A stretch of 64,000 nt of DNA from Mucilaginibacter phenanthrenivorans (GTDB taxonomy: Bacteria > Bacteroidota > Bacteroidia > Sphingobacteriales > Sphingobacteriaceae). Where the stretch lies: assembly GCF_024721155.1 (NCBI RefSeq), contig NZ_JAHVAP010000003.1, positions 248,001-312,000 of the forward strand. The letters are read 5' to 3'. Positions within the stretch are counted from its first letter, which is position 1. The number at the start of each line of letters is the position of its first letter. Position numbers and translations under genes: made by a program. This document shows positions 46,662 through 55,303 of the stretch, piece after piece. The notes beneath the pieces are model-generated. The model was given only the letters and a program-made list of their open reading frames with translations, ran no database searches and had not been told where the DNA came from.

Positions 46662-48641
46662 TTAATAATTAAGCAGCTTCTCCATCGTCTCGCTCAACCT
46701 GGCCTTCGCTAAAAATTGTTCCTCAAGCGCCTTACTCATGGGGATGGCGGTATCCAAACTTGCGCAGCGCATAATCGGAGCATCCAGGTATTTAAAGCAA
46801 TTCTCTGCCAGGTGCGCTGCAATTTCGCCGCCGAAGCCGTTGGTCAGGGTATCTTCCTGTAAAATAAGCACACGACCGGTTTTCTTAGCGCTTGCCTCAA
46901 CAGTGTCCTTATCCCAGGGCTGCAAACTGCGCAGGTCAATTATTTCAACAGACAATTCCGGGTGTTTGGTGGCGTATTCAATTGCCCAATGCACACCGAG
47001 CCCATAAGTAATGATGCTGGCTGTTTTGCCTTCCTGTATTATCTTAGCCTTACCTATCTCTATGTAATAATCGCCATCGGGTACCTCGCCGCTGGTGCTG
47101 CGGTACAAATATTTATGTTCAAAATACATCACCGGGTTAGGGTCGTCAATGGCGGCCATTAGCAACCCTTTGGCATCCGCCGGGAATGCCGGGTAAACCA
47201 CTTTTAACCCCGGGGTTTTTGTGAACCAGGCCTCGTTTGTTTGCGAGTGGAACGGGCCGGCCCCAGTACCGGCACCCGCCGGCATCCTGATCACTACGTC
47301 TACGCCCTGCTCCCAGCGATAATGCGTTTTTGCGAGGTTATTTATAATTTGATTAAAGCCAACGGTCACAAAGTCGGCAAACTGCATTTCCATAACAGCT
47401 TTATATCCGTTAATGGCCAGCCCCATCGCAGCCCCAACCACGCCGGATTCACAAATGGGCGTATTCCGCACCCGTCCGCGGCCAAACTCCTCAACAAAGC
47501 CCTGGGTGATTTTAAATGCACCGCCATATTCGGCTATATCCTGGCCCATTATCACCAGGTTATCATGCTTGCGCATGCTCTGCCTTAAGCCGTCGCTGAT
47601 CGCATCAATGTAACGTTTGTTAGTTGTTGAAGAGATGGAAGGTTGAAACGCAGGAAAAGTGTACGGTGCGTACATGTCCTTTACTTCTGTTTCGACATTG
47701 GGGATAATATCAGGCTCGCTGAAAACCTTTTCAATCTCCGCTTCAATCTGTGCAATAAACTCGGCCCTCATTTGCGGGACCCATTCAGGCCTCAGGATCT
47801 CTTCATCCAGCAGATAGGTTTCAAAATTGCGAAGCGGATCCTTTTCTTTCCAGATGTCAAATAAATGCTGGGGAACATATTTGGTGCCGGAAGCTTCTTC
47901 ATGTCCCCGCATCCTGAACGTCATACACTCCAGCAAAACGGGGCGCGGGTTTTCACGCATGCTCGCTGCAAGCTCACTTACAGTATGGTAAACCTCAAGC
48001 AGGTTATTGCCGTCAATGCGGCGGCCTTCCATGCCGTAGCCGATGGCTTTGTCAACCAGGTATCTGCAGTTGTATTGTTCACTTACCGGGGTCGAGAGCC
48101 CGTAGCCATTGTTCTCTATCAAAAATATCACGGGCAGTTTCCAAACGGCTGCAATGTTTAGGGCTTCATGAAAATCACCTTCGCTGGTGGCCCCTTCGCC
48201 GGTAAATACAAGGGTTGCCTTTTTGCGCTTACTTAAAACATCCGCCAGGGCAATGCCATCTGCCAATGCCAATTGCGGCCCAAGATGCGAGATCATTCCA
48301 ATGATCTTATATTCCTGTGTACCGAAGTGAAAGGAGCGGTCGCGGCCTTTGGTAAAGCCGGAAGCCTTGCCCTGCCACTGGGCCATCAGCCGTGAAAGGG
48401 GGATATCCCTCGTGGTAAACACACCCAGGTTGCGGTGCATCGGCAAAATATATTCATCGTTATTCATGGCAAGGGCGCTGCCAACCGCGATAGCCTCCTG
48501 TCCAATTCCCGAAAACCATTTGCCAATGCGGCCCTGCCGTAAAAGGATCAGCATCTTCTCCTCAACAAGGCGCGGCCATAGTAACTTCTTATAAAATTCA
48601 AGCAGTTGGTTACTATTTAGGTTTTTTCGGTCGAAAATCAT
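46662..48641 (-). CDS. Fused 2-oxoacid dehydrogenase E1 (alpha+beta)
   Basis: Thiamine-diphosphate enzyme forming the E1 part of a pyruvate or branched-chain 2-oxoacid dehydrogenase complex. 659 aa with E1-alpha (about 1-330) and E1-beta (about 340-659) in one chain. The ThDP motif runs from GEG (148-150) to NN (177-178); the alpha phosphorylation-loop-like stretch ECMTFRMRGHEEAS follows. The beta half has GQDIAEYGGAFKITQGF and MPAGAGTGAGPFHSQTNEAWF. No E2 or E3 gene is adjacent, so the substrate (pyruvate versus 2-oxoisovalerate) is left open. Confidence 0.93.
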   Translation of the reverse strand: MIFDRKNLNSNQLLEFYKKLLWPRLVEEKMLILLRQGRIGKWFSGIGQEAIAVGSALAMNNDEYILPMHRNLGVFTTRDIPLSRLMAQWQGKASGFTKGRDRSFHFGTQEYKIIGMISHLGPQLALADGIALADVLSKRKKATLVFTGEGATSEGDFHEALNIAAVWKLPVIFLIENNGYGLSTPVSEQYNCRYLVDKAIGYGMEGRRIDGNNLLEVYHTVSELAASMRENPRPVLLECMTFRMRGHEEASGTKYVPQHLFDIWKEKDPLRNFETYLLDEEILRPEWVPQMRAEFIAQIEAEIEKVFSEPDIIPNVETEVKDMYAPYTFPAFQPSISSTTNKRYIDAISDGLRQSMRKHDNLVIMGQDIAEYGGAFKITQGFVEEFGRGRVRNTPICESGVVGAAMGLAINGYKAVMEMQFADFVTVGFNQIINNLAKTHYRWEQGVDVVIRMPAGAGTGAGPFHSQTNEAWFTKTPGLKVVYPAFPADAKGLLMAAIDDPNPVMYFEHKYLYRSTSGEVPDGDYYIEIGKAKIIQEGKTASIITYGLGVHWAIEYATKHPELSVEIIDLRSLQPWDKDTVEASAKKTGRVLILQEDTLTNGFGGEIAAHLAENCFKYLDAPIMRCASLDTAIPMSKALEEQFLAKARLSETMEKLLNY

Positions 48642-48680
48642 TTGGTAAAACTACTGAAGTTTTTAAAACTTTGTATGTTT

Positions 48681-48878
48681 GGTTGTTGGTTCATTGGTTT
48701 ACTGGTTCATCAGTTCATTGGTTGAAAGTTCAATTACTGATAGCCGGATTTTTATTGGTAGTTTGCGGTTTAATTCAGCATTAAGTGCTTAGGTACTATT
48801 ATAGGATACAAATCGGGACTGTTCAACCGGATGTAAAATATTGCACCAATGAACTAATGAACAACTGAACCTATGAAC
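48681..48878. repeat. Palindromic word repeat (gttcattggt type) reaching a start codon
   Basis: gttcattggt (48689-48698) and its exact complement (48845-48854) belong to two arms in which the word drifts: ggttcatcagttcattgg on the left, caatgaactaatgaac and cctatgaac on the right. The right arm ends inside the first codons of the next gene's longer reading frame. Confidence 0.75.
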
Positions 48879-48884
48879 GACAAA

Positions 48885-49742
48885 ATGAAAAAACACGCTC
48901 CAATTTTACTTATTATACTCGCAGCCGCTATTGGAATAGCTGCCACTACGCACGATTATTTCCTGTTGCCCGAAATGTTCTTTATGCATAAGGGCGATAA
49001 AATGAATTTGCATTTATTAACAGGGGACACCTTTGTAAAAGATGCCGAAATTGGCTATCAGCCGACTAAAACCACCCGTTTTATGCTATATAACGGATCA
49101 AAGAAACTTGATTTAACTAAAGCGGCTAAAGACACCGTAACCCCGGTATTAACTTATGAAATGACACTTCCCGGTCAGTCGCTAATTGAAATGACGAGAG
49201 GATATGAGTTTAGCTTTACCTCGCGGGATGCCTATGCAGAGTTTTTAAATAACCAGGGCCTGGATAAAATGGCTGAAAAGGTAAAAAGTGGAAACCAGTT
49301 CAGGGTAAAGGAAAAATACACCCGCTATTTAAAAACACTGGTTTCCGTTGATAACCAGGATGGTAAAGCTTACGAAAAGGTGCTGAATGAGGATTTTGAA
49401 ATAATTTTAAAGAAGAACCCGTACGATAAGCAATACGGTGACGACATGATTGCAGTACTGCAATTTATGGGCAAGCCAGCGGCATCTACTGCTATGGAGC
49501 TTTATATAAAAACTATTACCGGTAATGTTTATACCCAAAACCTAACTACCAATAATGACGGCGAGGTAACATTTAATCTTAGTCGTGAGGGCGTTTACCT
49601 GCTTCGCGCTGTTAGGATCGAGCCAACAAAGGACAAGGATGCCGATTTTGAAAGCTGGTGGACCTCATTCACATTCCCCTTCAGCAGTTCAGAAGAATTA
49701 CCAAATACTTACAAGGAATTTGGATTCGGAAATAAGCATTAG
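48885..49742 (+). CDS. DUF4198-family secreted protein
   Basis: 285 aa from the ATG at 48885. The upstream in-frame ATG at 48873 belongs to the repeat (cctatgaac), so the MKKHAPILLIILAAAIGIAA signal peptide is the more likely true start. Mature protein: HDYFLLPEMFFMHKGDKMNLHLLTGDTF and a C-terminal beta domain with TNNDGEVTFNLSREGVYLLRAVRIEP, typical of DUF4198, a family of predicted periplasmic metal- or nickel-related carriers. Function unproven. Confidence 0.85.
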   Translation: MKKHAPILLIILAAAIGIAATTHDYFLLPEMFFMHKGDKMNLHLLTGDTFVKDAEIGYQPTKTTRFMLYNGSKKLDLTKAAKDTVTPVLTYEMTLPGQSLIEMTRGYEFSFTSRDAYAEFLNNQGLDKMAEKVKSGNQFRVKEKYTRYLKTLVSVDNQDGKAYEKVLNEDFEIILKKNPYDKQYGDDMIAVLQFMGKPAASTAMELYIKTITGNVYTQNLTTNNDGEVTFNLSREGVYLLRAVRIEPTKDKDADFESWWTSFTFPFSSSEELPNTYKEFGFGNKH

Positions 49743-49744
49743 GG

Positions 49745-49831
49745 GGTTAGAGACTAGTGATTAGTTGATTAGAGATTAGTTGTCGCGGTTTTCCTAACCT
49801 CTGATCTCTAGTCTCCAATTAACTAGTCACC
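49745..49831. repeat. Palindromic word repeat spanning a stop codon
   Basis: Left arm (49745-49779): ggttagagactagtg, attagttg, attagagattag. Right arm (49793-49831): cctaacctctgatctc, tagtctcc, aattaactagtcacc. The right arm contains the TAG stop and last two codons of the lutB-like gene. It fills the gap between these convergent genes and shares words with 17842-17871 and 43587-43618. Confidence 0.75.
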
Positions 49832-51208
49832 AAATCCATTCTTCTCCTGGTATTGCTGGCTGAATGATTTTTCAGCAACGGTCGGCATCTCCCTATAATG
49901 GCCCCATGTTTTTTTGAAGAACCGGCGGAGTAAAAAGTTTTTTGTTTTGCCGCTAAAAAAATCTGTAAACTTCCGGTTTAGCATTCCTTTTTTCCAGAAA
50001 GCCCAGCCCCATTTTTCTTTGGTTGTTACCAGCATCTCGTTTACCGCATCACGGCGGTTGAGCAGCAGCATCTTGTGGATGTCGATTTTTACAGGGCATA
50101 CTTCGGTACATTTTCCGCATAGACTGGAGGCGTAGCTGAGGTGCTTAAACTCTTCCATGCCTGCCATGTGTGGCGTTATGATGGACCCGATAGGGCCGCT
50201 GTAAGTAGCTTCGTAGGTATGCCCGCCAATATTTTTATAAACCGGGCATGCATTTAAGCAGGCCCCGCAGCGAATGCAATACAAAGCCTGGCGCTGGTCC
50301 TTTTGCGCAAGCAGGTTAGTGCGACCGTTATCCAGCAAAACAACGTACATTTCATCCGGTCCGTCAGTTTCGTCAGCCTGTCGCGGGCCGCTCAATATGG
50401 TGTTGTATACTGTTAAGTTTTGCCCTGTTCCATGTGTTGACAGCATCGGCCAAAACAGGTCGAGATCAGTTATTGAGGGAATAAGTTTCTCGATCCCAAC
50501 AACCGCAATATGGATCTTCGGGAACGATGTACTTAAACGCGCATTTCCTTCATTTTCGCTTATGGCGATGCTGCCGGTATCGGCAAGTAAAAAGTTGGCG
50601 CCGGTAATGCCAACGTCGGCCTGTACATATTTTTCGCGCAGCAGTTCGCGCGCCTTTTGGGTAAGTTGTTGCGGTGTAAAGTCAAGCGGAGTGCCGAACT
50701 TTTCGTGGAAGAGCTTTGCGATGTCTTCCTTAGATAGATGCATGGCAGGCGTAACAATATGGTAAGGCTTTTGCCCCAGCAATTGTACAATGTATTCTCC
50801 AAGATCAGTTTCCAATGATTCGATGTGGTGTTCTTCAAGGAACTCATTCAATTGAATTTCCTCGGTAACCATCGATTTTGATTTTACAACAGTTTTGGCG
50901 CCGGCTTTTTTGATGATGTTCAGGATCTCGCGGTTAGCTTCTTCGGCATCATTTGCCCAAATTACCTTGCCGCCGCGTTTCTGAAAGTTGGCTTCAAACT
51001 CCGGGAGCAGCTTGTCCAGGTTTTCCATCACCTTCCACTTGATGGCGTGGGCCTTGCGCTTGGTGTTCTCAAGGTTGATGATTTTCGATAATCCGCGCTC
51101 AACTGCAGCATCATATTTACCAATATTGTAATTGATAATGCGCCGGTGCCCCATGTCGAAAGCTTTTTCCTCCGAGGCTACCAAAAATTCATCCGCCGTG
51201 CTTCCCAT
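49823..51208 (-). CDS. lutB: LutB-like iron-sulfur protein
   Basis: 461 aa. The N-terminal LUD domain (about 65-300) carries TEEIQLNEFLEEHHIESLETDLGE (in part) and ITGANFLLADTGSIAISENEGN; two [4Fe-4S] motifs follow: Cys311/314/317/321 in CIRCGACLNACP and Cys364/367/371 in CGKCTEVCP. In Bacillus LutB acts with LutA and LutC in L-lactate oxidation to pyruvate. Here neither partner is adjacent, so the gene symbol is a family label and the pathway is an inference. Confidence 0.85.
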   Translation of the reverse strand: MGSTADEFLVASEEKAFDMGHRRIINYNIGKYDAAVERGLSKIINLENTKRKAHAIKWKVMENLDKLLPEFEANFQKRGGKVIWANDAEEANREILNIIKKAGAKTVVKSKSMVTEEIQLNEFLEEHHIESLETDLGEYIVQLLGQKPYHIVTPAMHLSKEDIAKLFHEKFGTPLDFTPQQLTQKARELLREKYVQADVGITGANFLLADTGSIAISENEGNARLSTSFPKIHIAVVGIEKLIPSITDLDLFWPMLSTHGTGQNLTVYNTILSGPRQADETDGPDEMYVVLLDNGRTNLLAQKDQRQALYCIRCGACLNACPVYKNIGGHTYEATYSGPIGSIITPHMAGMEEFKHLSYASSLCGKCTEVCPVKIDIHKMLLLNRRDAVNEMLVTTKEKWGWAFWKKGMLNRKFTDFFSGKTKNFLLRRFFKKTWGHYREMPTVAEKSFSQQYQEKNGFGD

Positions 51209-51213
51209 ATTTG

Positions 51214-51221
51214 CGAAGTTA
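51214..51221 (-). promoter_or_regulatory. Possible -7 box adjacent to the lutB-like start
   Basis: On the minus strand TAACTTCG, one base off TAnnTTTG, ends five bases before the ATG at 51208. If used, the mRNA would be leaderless. Confidence 0.3.
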
Positions 51222-51240
51222 GGGGATTTAGTTGATTAAG

Positions 51241-51320
51241 TGAATAATTGATTGGGTTGAATAAGTTATTTTGTGACAAAAATTAACCTAATCAACCCAA
51301 TCTAAAAAATCAATTATTCA
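51241..51320. repeat. Nested palindromic word repeat ending at a stop codon
   Basis: Two exact 11-base pairs nest: tgaataattga (51241-51251) with 51310-51320, and gattgggttga (51250-51260) with 51292-51302, giving about 20 paired bases with a seven-base bulge. Words ttgattaag and aacctaatcaaccc repeat outside the pairs. The element ends on the base before the M28 peptidase stop codon. Confidence 0.8.
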
Positions 51321-52865
51321 TTATTTCTTATCAACTACAGGGCGTTTATCAGCATTCAGCAAGTCCCATGCAGTATAAAACACCAATTGCGCGCGTTTGG
51401 CTAACAGCGGAAAGTTGATCTTACTCACCTCGTCGCCAACGCCATGGTAATCGGCATGTACACCGTTGAAATAGAATATGATCGGTACGCCATGTTTGGC
51501 AAAGTTGTAATGGTCTGAGCGGGTGTAAAAGCTGTTTGGATCATTAGGGTCGTCATATTTATAATCCAGGTCCATTTTGGTGTACGTGCTATTGGCTTTT
51601 TCATTCACATTGTGCAGGTCGGTACTCAACATTCCCGAACCAATTACATACACGTAGTTGGCAGAGTCAGCCTTTCCGATGTATTCGGTACCAACGCGAC
51701 CAACCATATCTATGTTCAAATCTGTAATTGTATTAGCCAAAGGAATTACCGGATGATCGGTATAGTACTCAGACCCCAACAAGCCTTTTTCTTCGCCCAC
51801 ATTCCCTAAAAACAGGATGCTGCGGCGCGGACCGTGGCCATCTTTTTTAGCTTTTGAGAATGCGCGGGCAATTTCCATAATGCTGGTGGTTCCGCTGCCG
51901 TCGTCATCAGCGCCATTGTTTACGCGGTCGCCTTTAGTACCTTCAGGCATTAGGCCGATGTGGTCATAGTGTGCTGAGATTACTACCACTTCATCCTTTA
52001 ATTTTGGATCGCTGCCGGGCAGGTAACCTAAAACGTCAACTGCTTTTACATCCTTAGTTATGGTTTTGTAGCTCAGTTTAACATCAGCTTTTATGGTCTG
52101 TGCATTTGCTCCGGCTGCTTTTAGCGCGTCATAAGTTTTACCGCTTGATTTTACCAGTTGATCGGCTAAGCCGGTTGTAATCCAGAATACGCCCGGGGTT
52201 TTATCAACTTCGGTGCCGGCATCTTTCTTGATGCCTAAACGTGCGGCAGTGATATAACCTTTGTTCTTTTTAAGCAGATCGGCCATGCCGCCGTTTGCTG
52301 CCAAAATGATAGCGGGGCTTTTGCTTTGCAGATTTTTTAAGATCAATGCACGGGCAGGAGTAGCGCGGAAACTTGTATTAGGTGTTTTGCCTGCTTCGGG
52401 TTTGTCCTCGTTTATCCATAAAACAATTTTACCGGTAAGGTCGGTGCCGGCAATTTCAGTATCGGTACCGTATCCTACAAATACAATTTCGTTAACGTCC
52501 AAAGTTCGGTCGGCTGCTGGCTTATAGGCAAAAAAGTCATCGCCATTAGTTGATGCCGCGCCGTTTACTGAAAATGAAACATTCAGCGAATTTTCGCTTA
52601 ACGGGACATCAAAAAAGTATGAACCATTTACAATTGGCTGTAAGCCCAATGATTTAAACTCATCGGCAATATAATGGGCGGCTTTGTCGGCACCTGGTTT
52701 ACCGGTTTCGCGGCCTTCGTAGGCATCAGATGCGATGATGCTCAAATGTTTTTTTGCCAGGTCTGCACTGATGATTGGTGCATATTTCATGGCAATTGGG
52801 TCCTGCTGTGCAAAGGCCCCGGTTACCAAACCGGCAAACGAAAGTGATAGTATAAATTTCTTCAT
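51321..52865 (-). CDS. M28-family zinc peptidase (copy 2)
   Basis: 514-aa exported metallopeptidase (signal peptide ending near GAFAQ). A PA-like insert (about 110-250) lies before the peptidase core. Zinc ligands are visible: His in SAHYDHIG, Asp in NNGADDDGSGT, Glu pair in GEEKGLLGS, Asp in NIDMVGRVG and His in TRSDHYNFA. Such enzymes release N-terminal residues from peptides. It is a tandem paralogue of the gene upstream at 52973-54553. Confidence 0.93.
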   Translation of the reverse strand: MKKFILSLSFAGLVTGAFAQQDPIAMKYAPIISADLAKKHLSIIASDAYEGRETGKPGADKAAHYIADEFKSLGLQPIVNGSYFFDVPLSENSLNVSFSVNGAASTNGDDFFAYKPAADRTLDVNEIVFVGYGTDTEIAGTDLTGKIVLWINEDKPEAGKTPNTSFRATPARALILKNLQSKSPAIILAANGGMADLLKKNKGYITAARLGIKKDAGTEVDKTPGVFWITTGLADQLVKSSGKTYDALKAAGANAQTIKADVKLSYKTITKDVKAVDVLGYLPGSDPKLKDEVVVISAHYDHIGLMPEGTKGDRVNNGADDDGSGTTSIMEIARAFSKAKKDGHGPRRSILFLGNVGEEKGLLGSEYYTDHPVIPLANTITDLNIDMVGRVGTEYIGKADSANYVYVIGSGMLSTDLHNVNEKANSTYTKMDLDYKYDDPNDPNSFYTRSDHYNFAKHGVPIIFYFNGVHADYHGVGDEVSKINFPLLAKRAQLVFYTAWDLLNADKRPVVDKK

Positions 52866-52905
52866 GGTTTTAATTTAGTGGCTGAAATTAACCAAATTAC
52901 TATAA

Positions 52906-52934
52906 TAAAAAAAGCGACAGGATAACCTATCGCT
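52906..52934 (-). terminator. Rho-independent terminator of the upstream M28 gene
   Basis: On the minus strand agcgatagg and cctgtcgct form a nine-base stem with one G-U pair, followed by a T-run. It lies between the two M28 genes and should separate their transcripts. Confidence 0.82.
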
Positions 52935-52972
52935 TTTCTGTAGCCAAGCCATTACAGCCCGATGATTTGAGG

Positions 52973-54553
52973 CTATTTCTTACCGTCTACAACCGGGCGT
53001 TTATCAGCATTTAACAAATCCCATGCAGTATAATAAACCAGTTGTGCGCGTTTAGCCAGCAGCGGGAAGTTGATCTTGCTTACTTCGTCGCCGGGTTTGT
53101 GATAGTCCGCATGTACGCCGTTAAAGTAGAAGATTATCGGTACGCCATGTTTGGCGAAGTTATAATGATCAGAGCGGGTATAAAAGCTGTTCGGATCGTT
53201 CAGATCATCATACTTGTAATCCAGAATAAGGTTGGTGTAGGTTTTATTGGCTTTCTCGCCCGCGTTATGCAGATCGGTGCTTAACATTCCTGATCCGATT
53301 ACGTATACATAATTTGCAGAATCGGCCTTGCCAATATATTCGGTACCAACACGACCGATCATATCGATATTTAGGTCGGTAATGGTGTTAGCCAACGGAA
53401 TTACCGGGTGATCGGTATAATATTGTGAACCCAGCAGACCTTTTTCCTCGCCCACATTCCCTAAAAACAGGATGCTCCTTTTAGGGCCGTGACCATCTTT
53501 TTTAGCTTTTGAAAATGCACGTGCAATCTCCATTATGGCAGTTGTTCCGCTACCGTCATCGTCCGCACCGTTATTCACCATATCCTTTGAACCTTCAGGC
53601 ATCAGGCCGATATGATCATAATGCGCGGAAATTACCAGCACCTCATTTTTTAATTTAGGATCGCTGCCCGGCAAATAGCCTAACACGTCAACAGCTTTAA
53701 CCGGGATTTCCTCGGTGGCATAAGATGTAGAAACATCGGCTTTAACTATTTGGGATTGCGGTGCTCCGGTTTGGTCAATTGCGGCCTTTAAATCGGCAAT
53801 AGTTTTGCCGGTGCTTTTTAAAATCTGGTCGGCAGTAGACTGTGGGATTGTGTATACTACAGCTGGCGTCGGGCCGTCCTGTTTCACTGTCATCGGAAGA
53901 GAACGCGGCGGGCCACCACCACCTGGGCGAAGCGCCGCCGGGGTTGGTGATACAGCCAGCATTAACAAAGGGTTTTTACTTTGGATCAGTTGCGTACGCT
54001 TCCTGCTGCGTTGTCCGCTCCAGTCAGATAGTTTATCTGTACCTGTGATTTTTGACTTGCCATCGTTCATCGGCTCGCCGTTGCTGATGTACATGACTAC
54101 CTTACCGGTAAGGTCCATTCCCTTCAGGTCGTCATAGCTGTCGGTGCTTATTCCGTAGCCAATAAACACAATATCCTTTGCATCAATTGTCTTTGTGCCC
54201 GCGCCACCCCTTGCGGTAAAGTCGGTGCCGCTGGTTAATGCTGTGCCGTTTACGGTAAATGAATTTACTTTAAATGAGTTTTGTACCACAGGTACATCCA
54301 AAAAATAAGAGCCTTTTACAATCGGCTGCAAGCCCAATGATTTAAACTCATCGGCGATGTAATGCGCGGCTTTATCGGCACCGGGTTTGCCGGTTTCGCG
54401 ACCCTCATAGGCATCGGAAGCAATGATACTTAAGTGTTGCTTAGCCAGGTCGGCGCTGATAATTGAAGCGTACTTCATGGCCGTGGGGTTTTGTTGCGCA
54501 CAGGCGCTGGTAACCACACCCAATGCGGTTAGTGTCAGGAATAATTTATTCAT
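52973..54553 (-). CDS. M28-family zinc peptidase (copy 1)
   Basis: 526 aa, the upstream copy. Signal peptide ends near SACAQ; the next 60 residues match copy 2 almost exactly (YEGRETGKPGADKAAHYIADE). The core has the same zinc ligands: SAHYDHIG, NNGADDDGSGT, GEEKGLLGS, NIDMIGRVG, TRSDHYNFA. The PA-like insert differs most and contains a Gly/Pro-rich stretch (ALRPGGGGPPRSLP), so the copies may differ in substrate access. Confidence 0.93.
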   Translation of the reverse strand: MNKLFLTLTALGVVTSACAQQNPTAMKYASIISADLAKQHLSIIASDAYEGRETGKPGADKAAHYIADEFKSLGLQPIVKGSYFLDVPVVQNSFKVNSFTVNGTALTSGTDFTARGGAGTKTIDAKDIVFIGYGISTDSYDDLKGMDLTGKVVMYISNGEPMNDGKSKITGTDKLSDWSGQRSRKRTQLIQSKNPLLMLAVSPTPAALRPGGGGPPRSLPMTVKQDGPTPAVVYTIPQSTADQILKSTGKTIADLKAAIDQTGAPQSQIVKADVSTSYATEEIPVKAVDVLGYLPGSDPKLKNEVLVISAHYDHIGLMPEGSKDMVNNGADDDGSGTTAIMEIARAFSKAKKDGHGPKRSILFLGNVGEEKGLLGSQYYTDHPVIPLANTITDLNIDMIGRVGTEYIGKADSANYVYVIGSGMLSTDLHNAGEKANKTYTNLILDYKYDDLNDPNSFYTRSDHYNFAKHGVPIIFYFNGVHADYHKPGDEVSKINFPLLAKRAQLVYYTAWDLLNADKRPVVDGKK

Positions 54554-54663
54554 TTTTGGTCAGTTAGTTTCTTTAGTTCATAGTTGATGGTTCATGGCCA
54601 AAATGGTTTAGCATTTGAGCCATAACGCGAGATTACCATCTGGCTAACCTCCAACCACTACCC

Positions 54664-55098
54664 TCAACAAGCAATCTTATTCACCCTGTTTGCGTGCCGC
54701 CCGCCTTCAAACTCGGTGCTTAGAAATATCTCCACGATTTTTTTTGCCAATTCGATAGAAATGTGGCGTGCCGGGATGCAAACAATATTTGCGTTGTTGT
54801 GACTACGGGCAGGTACAGCCAGCTCTTCATTCCAGCAGATAGCTGCGCGAATGCCCTGGTGTTTGTTTGCTGTTATAGCAACACCATTAGCGCTGCCGCA
54901 TACCAGGATCCCGAAATCAAAGTCGCCGCTTTCAACAGCCAGGGCCACGGGGTGAGCAAAATCCGGATAATCTGCCGAAGCATCGGAATAGGTTCCGAAA
55001 TCTTTAACTTCTGAAACATCCAGGCTTTCAATCAATGCTTGTTTATATTCAAACCCGGCGTGATCAGCGCCAATTGCAATCTTTAGCCCTTTATTCAT
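54664..55098 (-). CDS. rpiB: Ribose-5-phosphate isomerase B
   Basis: Interconverts ribose-5-phosphate and ribulose-5-phosphate in the pentose phosphate pathway, 144 aa. Family marks are IAIGADHAGFEYK (7-19), DYPDFAHPVA, and the active-site Cys67 in ILVCGSANGVAITANK; HNNANIVCIPARH follows. LacA/B-type isomerases are related, but length and motifs favour RpiB. Confidence 0.93.
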   Translation of the reverse strand: MNKGLKIAIGADHAGFEYKQALIESLDVSEVKDFGTYSDASADYPDFAHPVALAVESGDFDFGILVCGSANGVAITANKHQGIRAAICWNEELAVPARSHNNANIVCIPARHISIELAKKIVEIFLSTEFEGGRHANRVNKIAC

Positions 55099-55103
55099 AA
55101 CAT

Positions 55104-55136
55104 CAAATTTAATGATTATTGTAAGTGGCGAAGGTA
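55104..55136 (-). promoter_or_regulatory. Candidate -7 boxes upstream of rpiB
   Basis: Two candidates lie on the minus strand: TAAATTTG at 55104-55111, five bases from the start (leaderless if used), and TACCTTCG at 55129-55136. I cannot decide between them from sequence alone. Confidence 0.35.
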
Positions 55137-55164
55137 AAATTTTTGTGGGAAAGAAAAGGAAGAT

Positions 55165-55303
55165 GATGTGCGAATGCGTGGATATGCAAATGTGCGGATG
55201 AAGAAATTACCAGGATGGTGGAAAATGCCTTATAAATAAAATGTGCGGATTTGCGAGCCTAAAGGTCATTCGCACATCCGCACATCAAAAATCCGCAAAT
55301 CAA
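55165..55303. repeat. Palindromic word repeat (tgtgcgga type) ending at the tatC stop
   Basis: Exact pairs: gatgtgcgaatg (55165-55176) with 55267-55278, and atgtgcggat (55241-55250) with 55276-55285. Drifting copies tgcgtggatatgcaaatg and gatttgcgag surround them. The last arm (atccgcaaatcaa) runs directly into the tatC stop codon. Confidence 0.8.

Noticed and set aside
50274..50765. 163-codon open frame antisense to the lutB-like gene
   Set aside because: Overlaps the conserved LUD domain; no recognisable protein features.
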